The position numbers and the translations under genes are program-made. Below, piece after piece: positions 7,374 to 15,778 of a DNA stretch of 64,000 nucleotides. The notes under the pieces are model-generated. The model ran no database searches. It was not told where the DNA came from and was given only the letters and a program-made list of their open reading frames with translations. The stretch spans positions 1 through 64,000 of the forward strand of contig CAKQOE010000005.1 in the NCBI GenBank assembly GCA_934255545.1. The letters run 5' to 3'. Positions within the stretch are counted from its first letter, which is position 1, and every line of letters starts with the position of its first letter. This stretch comes from an uncultured Clostridia bacterium (lineage in GTDB: Bacteria; Bacillota; Clostridia; Peptostreptococcales; Anaerovoracaceae).

Positions 7374-9545
7374 TTATATACGCCTCCTGTCATTGTAGCT
7401 GCTGCCCTCTGTCTTATCGTCAGAGGCTGTGTCAGGGATATTATCGAACTGCCGCAAAAATATGTCTATATCATCCGCGTCACTGCCCGAATGCTCTTCA
7501 CGGCCGGGTCCGCCCGGCGGACCGTACTGTGGTGACGGCGGGTCATCAAACTGGCTTAGAAAAGCTTCTATTTCATCACTTTGATCTTTTGCTTTTGTAC
7601 CGCTTTCGTTTGTCCGGTTTTTATTATCAATGATTTTTTTCTTATCTGCGCTGCTGTTATCGTCGCGCGCCCGGCCGCGCGCAGGCTTGCGCAGGGATGT
7701 TTTGCGGATCAGCGCAAGCGGATCTTCCGGAACGTCGTCCGTAAGCTGATTTTTCTTTCTTACAGCGAAGCTTGCATTCTGACGTGTGTCAGCGGCTTTC
7801 AGATATGAAAGAAGGCACCATGACGCTATCATGCTCGTTCCGCCGCATGAAACAAACGGGAAAGTGACACCGGTGAGCGGCAGTATATCTACAGAACCGA
7901 ACACATTGAGTATAGTCTGAAATACTAACAGCGATGTAGCTGAGCACGCCGCTATGGTGTAATATGATGAACGGCCTGTCTGGACTACGCGGAATGCAAA
8001 TACTGAAAAGACTACTATTATGGCGACTGCAAGGAGCGCAATGATGAGGCCCCATTCTTCGCAGAGTATTCCAAAAACGAGGTCAGTATTTGAAGCTGCG
8101 ACATTATGCAGCCAGCCGTTTCCTGCTCCTACGCCTATAAGGCCTCCGCTCGCTGAAGCTGACATCGTCCTGACCTGCTGATATCCTGCGCCGCTGGCGT
8201 TTTCCCACACATGCCCCCACACGGAAAAGCGCGCCGCTATGTAAGGCTTGAAGCGTATTATCATGAATATCGCACCAACAGTCGCGCCGCATATGAGCGA
8301 AAGCGTAGCAAAATCACCTGAACGCATGAAAGCTATGACAAGGAATACCACAAAGAATATGGCAGCAGTGCCGAAATCGCCTGTAACAGCAAGAGCCAGC
8401 AGGCAGAATCCTGAAAGGCACATAAATCCAAAAAGATTGCGCTTTGCAAACAGCCTGTCGAGCGTCGCCGCTCCTGCAAATATGAAGCAGATCTTTGCCA
8501 GCTCAGACGGCTGGACTGAAACACCCATAACATTTATCCAGTTCCTTGCGCCGTACAGCAGTTTGCCGAAAAGTATGTTTACCATAAAAAGCGCTATCGT
8601 TGCCGCGGCCATGAATTTTCTCGTTTTAACTACACGCTTCAGATCTCGCAGGTATACACCAAGGATCATGAAACCTGCGACGCCTATCGTTATCGCGATG
8701 GCCTGCTTGAGCATGATGGAAGGCGAGGAAGTAGCAGTTACCGCAAGGTTGAGCGTGCATGCGAAGAATGCGAGTATCTCAGGCTCAAAACCGCGCTGGC
8801 CTGCAGCTCTCGTAAATATAACGTAACCCCACATGACGGCGCATAAAAGACCGAAACCTGATAATATATCGTTTATATTGTCAGGGCGTGTGATAGAAAG
8901 CTCTATCACTGTAAGAAACTGGAAAATTGTCAGCGTGATAAACGCCGCCCATGGAGGGAGCGGACTGCTTTTTCTTATACGCTTCTGCTGCTGTATCTCC
9001 ATTTCCTGTTTTGTTATAGATTCAAATATAAAATCAACGCCGCCTATGCTTACAGTATCGCCGTGGTGAAGTTCTGTACCGGTGCCTTTTCCGGATTCCG
9101 CTTCCTTACCGTTTATAAGTGTAGAAGAGCGCCCGCTTAAGTCATGCACGAACCATTGCCCGGAGTCGTTTCTCATGAGCGCGCACTGTGTTTTAGATAT
9201 AGTTGCGAATTTTACCGTTATATCGCAGTGGCGAGCGCGACCTACCGTGCATTCCCAATGGTTTATAGGAAATCTGCCGAGGTCTCTTGAATAAAGGTAT
9301 CCCCAGGTTTCTTTAGGGTTTCTGACTCGCAGCATCTCGCGAAGGACTGATATGAGTATGTGCAGCGCAAGCAGCGGCATGACCCATCGTATGACCTGTG
9401 TATAAACTGCACCGGCTGACACCGGATTATCGTGCAGCCATGAAAATGCGTAGCTGATCATGCCTGCTGCCTGGCTTAAGAACTGCCCGACTATGGAACC
9501 AAGTTGAGGCAGGATATCCGAAATATATTGCTGTATGCTTTCCAT
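7374..9545 (-). CDS. FtsW/RodA/SpoVE (SEDS) protein with an N-terminal FHA domain
   Basis: 723 residues, far longer than a plain SEDS protein (about 370-400). Order: one or two membrane segments (to about residue 70), an FHA domain (about 95-175: GRARHCDITV, SGRSSTLINGKE, HHGDTVSIGG), then about ten helices of the SEDS glycosyltransferase core (about 200-560) containing KICFIFAGAA, DFGTA and PLTGVTFPFVSCGG, then a disordered charged tail of about 150 residues. FHA domains bind phospho-threonine, so Ser/Thr-kinase control of wall synthesis is likely. The tail ends with two copies of a short motif (IEAFLSQFDD and IDIFLRQFDN). It is coupled to the PBP gene. Confidence 0.93.
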   Translation of the reverse strand: MESIQQYISDILPQLGSIVGQFLSQAAGMISYAFSWLHDNPVSAGAVYTQVIRWVMPLLALHILISVLREMLRVRNPKETWGYLYSRDLGRFPINHWECTVGRARHCDITVKFATISKTQCALMRNDSGQWFVHDLSGRSSTLINGKEAESGKGTGTELHHGDTVSIGGVDFIFESITKQEMEIQQQKRIRKSSPLPPWAAFITLTIFQFLTVIELSITRPDNINDILSGFGLLCAVMWGYVIFTRAAGQRGFEPEILAFFACTLNLAVTATSSPSIMLKQAIAITIGVAGFMILGVYLRDLKRVVKTRKFMAAATIALFMVNILFGKLLYGARNWINVMGVSVQPSELAKICFIFAGAATLDRLFAKRNLFGFMCLSGFCLLALAVTGDFGTAAIFFVVFLVIAFMRSGDFATLSLICGATVGAIFMIIRFKPYIAARFSVWGHVWENASGAGYQQVRTMSASASGGLIGVGAGNGWLHNVAASNTDLVFGILCEEWGLIIALLAVAIIVVFSVFAFRVVQTGRSSYYTIAACSATSLLVFQTILNVFGSVDILPLTGVTFPFVSCGGTSMIASWCLLSYLKAADTRQNASFAVRKKNQLTDDVPEDPLALIRKTSLRKPARGRARDDNSSADKKKIIDNKNRTNESGTKAKDQSDEIEAFLSQFDDPPSPQYGPPGGPGREEHSGSDADDIDIFLRQFDNIPDTASDDKTEGSSYNDRRRI
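7507..7523. repeat. GCC-N-GGC palindrome 3, inside the ftsW-like gene
   Basis: Arms GGTCCGCC/GGCGGACC around a central C, in codons for the disordered Pro/Gly-rich tail. Confidence 0.55.
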
Positions 9546-9756
9546 TTATATTATCTCCATATGTTGATTATTTTTAATAAATACCCCTGAACGATATTCA
9601 TATATTACATAAAGTATATAATAGAAGAATATCAGAAATAATGCAAACATTTTCAGCAGTAAGGAACATGTCGTAAATATGCTGTAACGATTGATTTATA
9701 AAGGCTATGGCATAGAAAAGGCAAACATGCGCTTTAAATAGTGAAAATCTCCTGTG

Positions 9757-9783
9757 TTGTCTCGCGCTTTTTTATGTTATACT
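9757..9783 (+). promoter_or_regulatory. pyrH: Possible promoter of pyrH
   Basis: TTGTCT followed, after a short 15-bp spacer, by TATACT about 60 bp before the start codon. The short spacing lowers confidence. The rest of the 298-bp divergent gap (9546-9843) is AT-rich and shows no gene. Confidence 0.4.
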
Positions 9784-9843
9784 GATTTTGACTGTGCAGA
9801 ATTACGCAGCAGTAAAAATAAAAAATTTAAATGAGAGGCAGCT

Positions 9844-10548
9844 ATGGAACCGAAATATAAAAAAGTATTACTTAAGATCAGCGGCGAAGCACTCGCCGGA
9901 GAGAAAAAAACAGGACTTGACGAGGAGATGCTCCAGCAGGTAGCTGAACAGGTAAAAGCCATAAAGGATATGGGCGTTCAGGTAGCGGTAGTCGTTGGCG
10001 GAGGAAATTTCTGGCGCGGACGTACGAGCCAGAGCATGGACAGAGCTACAGCAGACTATATGGGTATGCTCGCTACAGTTATAAATTCACTCGCTCTGCA
10101 GGACGCTTTTGAAAGAAACGGCATCCCTGCAAGAGTTCAGACAGCTATAGAGATGAGAGAGGTCGCAGAGCCTTATATAAGAAGAAGAGCTATTTCAGAG
10201 ATGAACAAGGGATCAGTCGTTATTTTCGGCGCAGGAACAGGAAACCCGTTCTTCTCGACAGATACGACAGCAGCTCTTCGTGCAGCAGAGATAGAGGCTG
10301 ACGTCATACTCCTCGCAAAGAAAGTAGACGCTGTATATGACAGCGATCCGGAGACGAACCCTGACGCAAAGAAGTACGACGAACTTACTCATCAGGAAGT
10401 TCTCGAAAAGGATCTTAAGGTCATGGATTCAACAGCAGCATCTATATGCAGAGACAATAAGATCATGATACACGTATTCGGACTCAGCGAGCCTGAAAAC
10501 GTTATCAAGGCGGTATGCGGAGAAAAAATAGGTACATTTATATACTGA
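9844..10548 (+). CDS. pyrH: UMP kinase
   Basis: 234 residues, the usual length. Converts UMP to UDP with ATP in pyrimidine nucleotide synthesis. Family motifs: KISGEAL (11-17), GGGNFWRG (52-59) for phosphate binding, and GTGNPFFSTDTTA (131-143), the UMP-binding loop of bacterial hexameric PyrH. It opens the plus-strand block pyrH-frr-uppS-cdsA-dxr, the standard order in Firmicutes linking nucleotide supply, ribosome recycling and isoprenoid/phospholipid synthesis. Confidence 0.97.
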   Translation: MEPKYKKVLLKISGEALAGEKKTGLDEEMLQQVAEQVKAIKDMGVQVAVVVGGGNFWRGRTSQSMDRATADYMGMLATVINSLALQDAFERNGIPARVQTAIEMREVAEPYIRRRAISEMNKGSVVIFGAGTGNPFFSTDTTAALRAAEIEADVILLAKKVDAVYDSDPETNPDAKKYDELTHQEVLEKDLKVMDSTAASICRDNKIMIHVFGLSEPENVIKAVCGEKIGTFIY

Positions 10549-10576
10549 TAATACTGATTATTACCGCAGCTTACGA

Positions 10577-10593
10577 CATACGCCTGGCGTATG
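10577..10593. repeat. GCC-N-GGC palindrome 4
   Basis: Arms CATACGCC/GGCGTATG around a central T, between pyrH and the frr ribosome site. Confidence 0.6.
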
Positions 10594-10647
10594 CTCATAC
10601 AGAAAATAAAATTTACATTAATATTAAATATTTCCCGGAGGAAAATT

Positions 10648-11202
10648 ATGGACAGTATCATTAAAGGTTACAACGACAAGGCTGAAAAGACTATCGCAGT
10701 ATTAAAAGAGGATCTCAATACTGTAAGAGCAGGAAGAGCGAACGCTGCTATACTTGATAAGATATCAGCAGAATATTACGGAACTCCTACACCGCTCAAG
10801 AGCCTTGCGAATATCTCAGTTCCGGATCCGAGAACGCTTCAGATATCACCGTTTGACGTATCATGCATATCAGCTATCGAAAAAGCTATAAACGAAGCTA
10901 ATCTCGGTATGTCGCCTTCTAACGACGGAAAGGTGATCCGCCTTATCGTTCCGCAGCTCACAGAAGAGAGACGTAAAGAGCTTACAAAGACTACAAAAAA
11001 GATGGGCGAGGAAGCAAAAGTAGCCATCAGGAACCTCAGAAGAGATGCAAACGATGCAGCTAAAAAGAAGGAAAAGGACGGCGAGATCACTGAGGATGAG
11101 CTCAAGAGAGGTCTCGACAAGATCCAGAAGACTACAGATGCTCATACAAAGCAGATCGATGAGATGATCGCAAAGAAGGATAAGGATATTCTTGAAGTTT
11201 AA
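10648..11202 (+). CDS. frr: Ribosome recycling factor
   Basis: 184 residues, matching the family's 185. ATG at 10648 is set by GGAGG at 10637-10641; the frame is open 57 bases further upstream but without a ribosome site. It splits the post-termination ribosome with EF-G. Typical sequences are LKEDLNTVRAGRANAAILDKI at the start, the central GKVIRLIVPQLTEERRKEL and the C-terminal helix IQKTTDAHTKQIDEMIAKKDKDI. Two-domain fold: three-helix bundle plus a beta-alpha-beta domain. Confidence 0.97.
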   Translation: MDSIIKGYNDKAEKTIAVLKEDLNTVRAGRANAAILDKISAEYYGTPTPLKSLANISVPDPRTLQISPFDVSCISAIEKAINEANLGMSPSNDGKVIRLIVPQLTEERRKELTKTTKKMGEEAKVAIRNLRRDANDAAKKKEKDGEITEDELKRGLDKIQKTTDAHTKQIDEMIAKKDKDILEV

Positions 11203-11237
11203 TTACAGCTTCCGGAAAATATCAGGAATCGCACGAT

Positions 11238-11498
11238 ATGAATAAAAAACCCGATGTACTCGGAATGAAAATGCCTGCTGCTGTTGAGATACTTGACGCA
11301 GCAGGTATCTCACATAATGAACAAATTTCAGCGCCTGTCAAAATGGGCAGACATGCCGGTGACGCCTCCGGCGACAATGGACCGCTGCGCGTCATAAGAC
11401 AGAAATACGATCAGGACGGAAGTGTGACACTTACGCTTTGCAGAGTCCCGGATACGGATCCGGGACTGACTGCAGTCAACGGATATGATGATAAATGA
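11238..11498 (+). CDS. Small hypothetical protein, weakly PASTA-like
   Basis: 86 residues between frr and uppS. The first part (VLGMKMPAAVEILDAAGI) has the shape of a PASTA repeat (VxGMxxxxAxxxLxxxG), followed by a strand and a polar stretch, then RVIRQKYDQDGSVTLTLCRVPDT, like the second half of a PASTA unit. There is no membrane anchor or signal peptide, unlike PASTA kinases and PBPs. The ribosome site is weak (AGGAA). It is likely expressed with its neighbours. Function unknown; the PASTA resemblance is my inference. Confidence 0.6.
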   Translation: MNKKPDVLGMKMPAAVEILDAAGISHNEQISAPVKMGRHAGDASGDNGPLRVIRQKYDQDGSVTLTLCRVPDTDPGLTAVNGYDDK

Positions 11499-11567
11499 CC
11501 GGCATAAGACAGATATATTGAAAAATATTTTAGACGACACTCAGTTTAAAAAATTAAAATTAAAAAT

Positions 11568-12335
11568 ATGGAAAAACAGACAATGAACGATCAGAATACG
11601 GAAAAAATGCCTGTTCCGTCGCATATAGCTATAATAATGGACGGAAATGGACGCTGGGCGCAGAGGCAGGGAATGCCGCGCGTTGCAGGACATAACGCAG
11701 GCATGAAGTCTCTCAAGGCAACTGTGAGATCCTGCGGAGAGCTTGGCATTGATTATCTGACGGTGTACGCGTTTTCTACTGAAAACTGGAAAAGACCGCA
11801 GGATGAGGTGTCAGGTATATTTAAGATAATGGTACTTTACATTAATAAGGAGCTTAAGGAACTCAACGAAGAAAATGTAAAAGTAAACGTTATAGGTGAA
11901 TGGGGAGTTATACCTGAAGATGCAAAAAAGAGCCTCATAAATGCTGTTGAAACAACTAAAAATAATACGGGCCTCGTATTTACAATAGCGCTTAACTACG
12001 GGGGCAGGCGCGAGATAACCGATGCGGTAAAAGCTCTTGTAAAGGCTGAGGCTGCAGGCGCCGGTGACGGCGCGTCAGTTGAGGATATTATTTCACGAAT
12101 TGAAAATATTACTGAAGATGATCTCGGAAGATATCTTGATACGCACGGTATCCCGGATCCTGACATCATAGTAAGAACAGGCGGCGAGATGCGTCTGAGC
12201 AACTTCCTTCTCTGGCAGTGCGCATACAGCGAATTTATATTTACTGATGTTTACTGGCCTGACTTTGACAGGGCGGAGCTCGTGCGCTGCATAGAAACTT
12301 ATAATCACAGGAATCGCAGGTACGGCGGGCTGTAA
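11568..12335 (+). CDS. uppS: Isoprenyl transferase (undecaprenyl diphosphate synthase)
   Basis: 255 residues. Adds isopentenyl units in cis to farnesyl diphosphate to make the C55 lipid carrier for cell-wall precursors. Motifs: MDGNGRW (24-30) with catalytic Asp25, YAFSTENW (67-74), and RTGGEMRLSNFLLWQCAYSE (203-222) which binds isopentenyl diphosphate and magnesium. The N terminus has about 15 extra polar residues; a second ATG at 11583 is possible as neither start has a clear ribosome site. It feeds directly into the cdsA and dxr neighbours. Confidence 0.96.
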   Translation: MEKQTMNDQNTEKMPVPSHIAIIMDGNGRWAQRQGMPRVAGHNAGMKSLKATVRSCGELGIDYLTVYAFSTENWKRPQDEVSGIFKIMVLYINKELKELNEENVKVNVIGEWGVIPEDAKKSLINAVETTKNNTGLVFTIALNYGGRREITDAVKALVKAEAAGAGDGASVEDIISRIENITEDDLGRYLDTHGIPDPDIIVRTGGEMRLSNFLLWQCAYSEFIFTDVYWPDFDRAELVRCIETYNHRNRRYGGL

Positions 12336-12348
12336 AACGGGTCAAAAT

Positions 12349-12364
12349 GACGCCGTGAGGCGTC
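12349..12364. repeat. GC hairpin between uppS and cdsA
   Basis: GACGCC-GTGA-GGCGTC, 6-bp stem closed by a GNRA-type tetraloop sequence. No T run. Confidence 0.45.
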
Positions 12365-12407
12365 GCGGGCGCGTTTCGCGAATAATAAACATTGGAGTAT
12401 TTTTATT

Positions 12408-13247
12408 ATGAAGACAAGAATCATTTCAGGACTTGTGATGGCGCCGCTGCTTATACTTGTTGTGCTTGGCGGTCCTTGTATCACATTTTTAGGCTTTCTT
12501 ATTGCTCTTATGGGCATACATGAGTTTTTTAACGGCTTCAGGACTATTGGGATAAAGCCTTCGTATCCGATAGCAGCTGTTTCAGTAACGCTGCTTTATG
12601 CGCTGCATCTTGTTTATGAGTATTTCTTCCAGGCGCAGCCGGACGCTTCGTGGTATCTTTTATGGCTGTTCATATCAGTGCTGATGTGCCTGCTTTATCT
12701 TTTCAAGATAGAAGAACGCCGGCTCGAGGATGCCATGGTAACGATAACGGGCATAGTTTATATAGGATTTTTCTCATATCACGCAGTCATGGCGGAGGCG
12801 TACTTTGGCGGAAGCGGAGGCATGATAGGGCTGCACTCTTCACCGGTATGGCTCATACTTATAACAGCGTTCTGTACAGATATATTTGCGTATTTCGGTG
12901 GATATTTCCTGGGAAAACACAAGCTCTGTCCGGTAATAAGTCCTAAGAAAACCATAGAGGGCTCTGTGAGCGGCATCCTTGGAAGCGTTGTATTCTGCAT
13001 GCTTTTCGGGTATCTGTTTCCTGTTGGAGACGGGCTTCAGCTTTGGGAGTATGCCGTAATAGGCGTTGCCGGAGGCATCGTATCGCAGTTCGGAGACCTT
13101 ACAGCATCTATATTTAAACGAAAGATAGGCATAAAGGATTACGGTACGCTCATACCGGGACACGGCGGCATAATGGACAGATTCGACAGCGTGCTGTTTA
13201 CGGCCCCGATGGTATATTACACATTATATATACTTAATGCATTTTAA
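12408..13247 (+). CDS. cdsA: Phosphatidate cytidylyltransferase
   Basis: 279 residues, integral membrane protein with about eight helices. Makes CDP-diacylglycerol from phosphatidate and CTP, the entry to phosphatidylglycerol and cardiolipin. The family signature lies near the C terminus: SQFGDLTASIFKRKIG followed by KDYGTLIPGHGGIMDRFDS, containing the metal-binding aspartates. The central SPKKTIEGSVSG loop is also typical. Part of the pyrH-to-dxr run. Confidence 0.96.
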   Translation: MKTRIISGLVMAPLLILVVLGGPCITFLGFLIALMGIHEFFNGFRTIGIKPSYPIAAVSVTLLYALHLVYEYFFQAQPDASWYLLWLFISVLMCLLYLFKIEERRLEDAMVTITGIVYIGFFSYHAVMAEAYFGGSGGMIGLHSSPVWLILITAFCTDIFAYFGGYFLGKHKLCPVISPKKTIEGSVSGILGSVVFCMLFGYLFPVGDGLQLWEYAVIGVAGGIVSQFGDLTASIFKRKIGIKDYGTLIPGHGGIMDRFDSVLFTAPMVYYTLYILNAF

Positions 13248-13255
13248 TTTGCAGA

Positions 13256-13274
13256 AAACGTGTCTGACACGTTT
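13256..13274. repeat. Short odd palindrome after cdsA
   Basis: AAACGTGTC-T-GACACGTTT, 9-bp arms around a central T. It has the odd-palindrome form but not the CC-N-GG centre. Confidence 0.45.
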
Positions 13275-13343
13275 AAATATTACTGATGCAATGCTGAAAC
13301 AGCTGCAATAAATTCAAAATACAATAAATTCAAAATATCTGTG

Positions 13344-13360
13344 CGCCGGCCTGGCCGGCG
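13344..13360. repeat. GCC-N-GGC palindrome 5
   Basis: Arms CGCCGGCC/GGCCGGCG around a central T, 42 bp before dxr. Confidence 0.6.
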
Positions 13361-13401
13361 AGCAGGCTGAGAAGTTTTATTTATGAGGAGTTTTATTTAT
13401 T

Positions 13402-14556
13402 ATGAAAAAACTTGCAATTCTTGGATCTACAGGTTCGATAGGAACACAGACACTTGATATAGTAAGAGAACATCCGGATAAATTCAAAGTCACGGCGCTT
13501 ACGTGCGGAAAAAATATAAAGCTTCTTGCAGATCAGATACGTGAATTTTCACCGTCGGCCGTATGCGTTTCCGATCCTGATGACGCTGAAACTCTTCGTG
13601 AAAGTTGTCCGGACATCGAGGTCGTATCCGGGCGTGACGGGCTTGTATATGTTGCGGGGCAGGCTGAGTATGATATTATTGAAAATTCTCTTGTAGGAAT
13701 GGCGGGACTTGAGCCGACATATCACGCAATAATGTCAGGCAGGACGATCGCTCTTGCGAACAAGGAAACGCTCGTCGCAGGCGGAGCACTCATAATGGGA
13801 GAAGCAGCAAAAAAAGGCGTTGACATACTGCCTGTTGACAGTGAGCACAGTGCTGTATTTCAGTCGCTTGAGGGCTATGACAGGGCGCAGCTTAAGCGGA
13901 TAATACTTACCGCGTCCGGAGGACCGTTCAGAGGGAAGACAAAAGCGGAGCTTGACAGCGTTACGCTTGAGCAGGCACTGAACCATCCAAGATGGAAGAT
14001 GGGAAGCAAGATAACTATAGATTCTTCGACTTTGATGAACAAGGGCTTTGAGGTCATAGAGGCGCGCTGGCTGTTTGATACGCCGGCATCTAAGATAGAT
14101 GTTCTCGTTCACCCTGAAAGTATAATACACTCAATGGTAGAGTACGAGGACAGAGCTGTCATGGCGCAGCTCGGACTTCCTGATATGAGGATACCTATAA
14201 GCCTGGCGCTCAACTATCCGAAACGCCTTCCAAACAGCATGCCGTCGCTCGATCTTGCTGATATGGGGCGGCTTACGTTTGAAAAGCCTGATATGGAGAC
14301 ATTTCCGTGTCTGAAGCTTGCGTATGATGCGCTTGAAGCCGGCGATACATACTGCACGGCGCTTAACGCGGCCAATGAAGTGTGTGTTGCAGCCTTTCTG
14401 AGCGGTAAGATACGTTACATGGATATAAGCGATACGCTCGCGCGTATCATGGATATGCACAGACCATCTGCTGAAGCTGATCTGGAGGAGATACTTCGCA
14501 TTGACGGATATGTGCGCAAGCAGACATCCGATCTGCTGGCAGGGATCGGATCCTGA
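13402..14556 (+). CDS. dxr: 1-deoxy-D-xylulose 5-phosphate reductoisomerase
   Basis: 384 residues, family length. Converts DXP to MEP with NADPH, the committed step of the non-mevalonate isoprenoid route. Features: N-terminal Rossmann motif GSTGSIGTQTLDIV (8-21), LANKE (118-122), the catalytic metal site DSEHSA (146-151), and the flexible-loop region HPRWKMGSKITIDSSTLMNKG. Together with ispG downstream this shows that the organism uses the MEP pathway. Confidence 0.97.
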   Translation: MKKLAILGSTGSIGTQTLDIVREHPDKFKVTALTCGKNIKLLADQIREFSPSAVCVSDPDDAETLRESCPDIEVVSGRDGLVYVAGQAEYDIIENSLVGMAGLEPTYHAIMSGRTIALANKETLVAGGALIMGEAAKKGVDILPVDSEHSAVFQSLEGYDRAQLKRIILTASGGPFRGKTKAELDSVTLEQALNHPRWKMGSKITIDSSTLMNKGFEVIEARWLFDTPASKIDVLVHPESIIHSMVEYEDRAVMAQLGLPDMRIPISLALNYPKRLPNSMPSLDLADMGRLTFEKPDMETFPCLKLAYDALEAGDTYCTALNAANEVCVAAFLSGKIRYMDISDTLARIMDMHRPSAEADLEEILRIDGYVRKQTSDLLAGIGS

Positions 14557-14622
14557 TCATTATTTATTATTTGAATAAGCATACTGCGTCACACAGATGA
14601 TATTTTTATACATGCATGATCG

Positions 14623-14639
14623 TGACCGCCGGGCGGTCA
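14623..14639. repeat. GCC-N-GGC palindrome 6
   Basis: Arms TGACCGCC/GGCGGTCA around a central G, downstream of dxr. Confidence 0.6.
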
Positions 14640-14867
14640 GATGAGCGTGGATGCGCTGAAAGCGCTTTTGTCACCGGTCTGACGCAGTTTTTGTAATATG
14701 ACGATATTATTATTGTAAAATATCGGTATACGGCACATAGGACTCCGGTTGTCTGTAGATGCGGGGAATATCTGTCGCCGCGTTATTTTCGAAAATACTT
14801 TTTGATTGCAGAAATTATTTTGGTGCCTTATAGGTACAAAATTATTTACGGAAGTGTCAGAGCGCTA

Positions 14868-14896
14868 TTGCGCGAAGGATCTTGTTATACTATAAT
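14868..14896 (+). promoter_or_regulatory. rseP: Sigma-A promoter of the rseP-ispG unit
   Basis: TTGCGC (14868-14873), 17-bp spacer, perfect TATAAT (14891-14896). Confidence 0.7.
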
Positions 14897-14971
14897 AAAT
14901 CAAGAACAAATGTTTAATACAGATGTTCTGAAAAAATAAGGCTTAAAGGTTTAGATCAAGGGGGTGCTTTT

Positions 14972-15733
14972 ATGCATTTAGCTATAGGGATAATAGCTGC
15001 TGTCGTTATATTCGGTGTGCTCGTAGCTGTGCACGAGGGAGGCCATTTTATGACGGCTAAGGCCGTTGGCGTAAGGGTAAATGAATTTTCAATAGGTATG
15101 GGACCGCTGCTGTTCAGCAAAAGGAAAGGTGAGACTCTGTATTCGCTGAGGCTGCTGCCTGTAGGCGGATATGTGGCGCTTGAGGGCGAGGATGAAGAGT
15201 CTGACGATGAAAGAGCGTTCTCAAACAGACCGGCATGGGCTAAGCTGCTTGTACTGGCTGCGGGACCGTTCATGAATTTTCTGTTTGCGTTCATAGTTCT
15301 GACGGTGCTTCTAATGGTAATGGGCGGACCTGCAAATATTATTGAAGCGGCAGTTCTTGGCTTTAAAAACTGCGTCAATATAGAAATAATGATATTTGAT
15401 GCATTCAAGGACCTTCTGACCGGAGCGGGGTCAGTAAATGACGTTGTCGGTCCTATAGGTATAGTAGATGCTGTAGATAAGACTGCACAGGCAGGCGCAT
15501 CGAACCTTGTGCTCCTGACAGTAGTATTGAGCCTCAATCTCGGACTGTTTAATATATTGCCATTTCCGGCGCTTGACGGAGGAAGGATACTTTTCGTTGT
15601 TATCCGCGCGATAACCGGCAAAGCCATAACAGATGAAATGGAAAACAGGATACATTATGCAGGCATAATCATACTGTTTGGACTTATGATCCTCATAACT
15701 ATGAAAGATGTAAATATGTTTATATTTAATTAA
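14972..15733 (+). CDS. rseP: Site-2 (RseP-type) membrane metalloprotease lacking the PDZ domain
   Basis: 253 residues, about 80-100 shorter than usual RseP. The zinc site HEGGH (21-25) lies in the first helix, followed by the conserved FSIGMGPLLFS and LPVGGYVALEG blocks. The second zinc motif, NILPFPALDGGR (194-205), and VGPIGIVD (159-166) are intact. Between the second helix (to about 118) and the following region, where a PDZ domain normally sits, there are only a few residues (MGGPANIIEAA). RseP-type proteases cut anti-sigma factors and remnant signal peptides inside the membrane; the PDZ domain usually gates substrates, so access control may differ here. Ribosome site GGGGGTG. Confidence 0.9.
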   Translation: MHLAIGIIAAVVIFGVLVAVHEGGHFMTAKAVGVRVNEFSIGMGPLLFSKRKGETLYSLRLLPVGGYVALEGEDEESDDERAFSNRPAWAKLLVLAAGPFMNFLFAFIVLTVLLMVMGGPANIIEAAVLGFKNCVNIEIMIFDAFKDLLTGAGSVNDVVGPIGIVDAVDKTAQAGASNLVLLTVVLSLNLGLFNILPFPALDGGRILFVVIRAITGKAITDEMENRIHYAGIIILFGLMILITMKDVNMFIFN

Positions 15734-15778
15734 GTAACATATTTCGGAATATATATTTTGAAGGAGTGGCTGGATGCA

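Larger units (their letters stand above)
14557..14971. other. 415-bp gap between dxr and rseP
   Basis: No coding region seen. It contains palindrome 6 (14623-14639), a GC-rich stretch, AT-rich DNA and the rseP promoter at 14868-14896. Confidence 0.6.

Noticed and set aside
7671..7690. GCCCGGC core in the FtsW-like tail as another member of the palindrome family
   Set aside because: Beyond the 7-base core the arms do not pair, so it is a chance core in GC-rich codons; the same holds for 24438, 14208 and 33695.
14700..14735. TTATTATTGTAAAATATC-GGTATAC stretch as a third copy of the AAGTATAC element
   Set aside because: Only loose similarity and no inverted partner within 400 bp.
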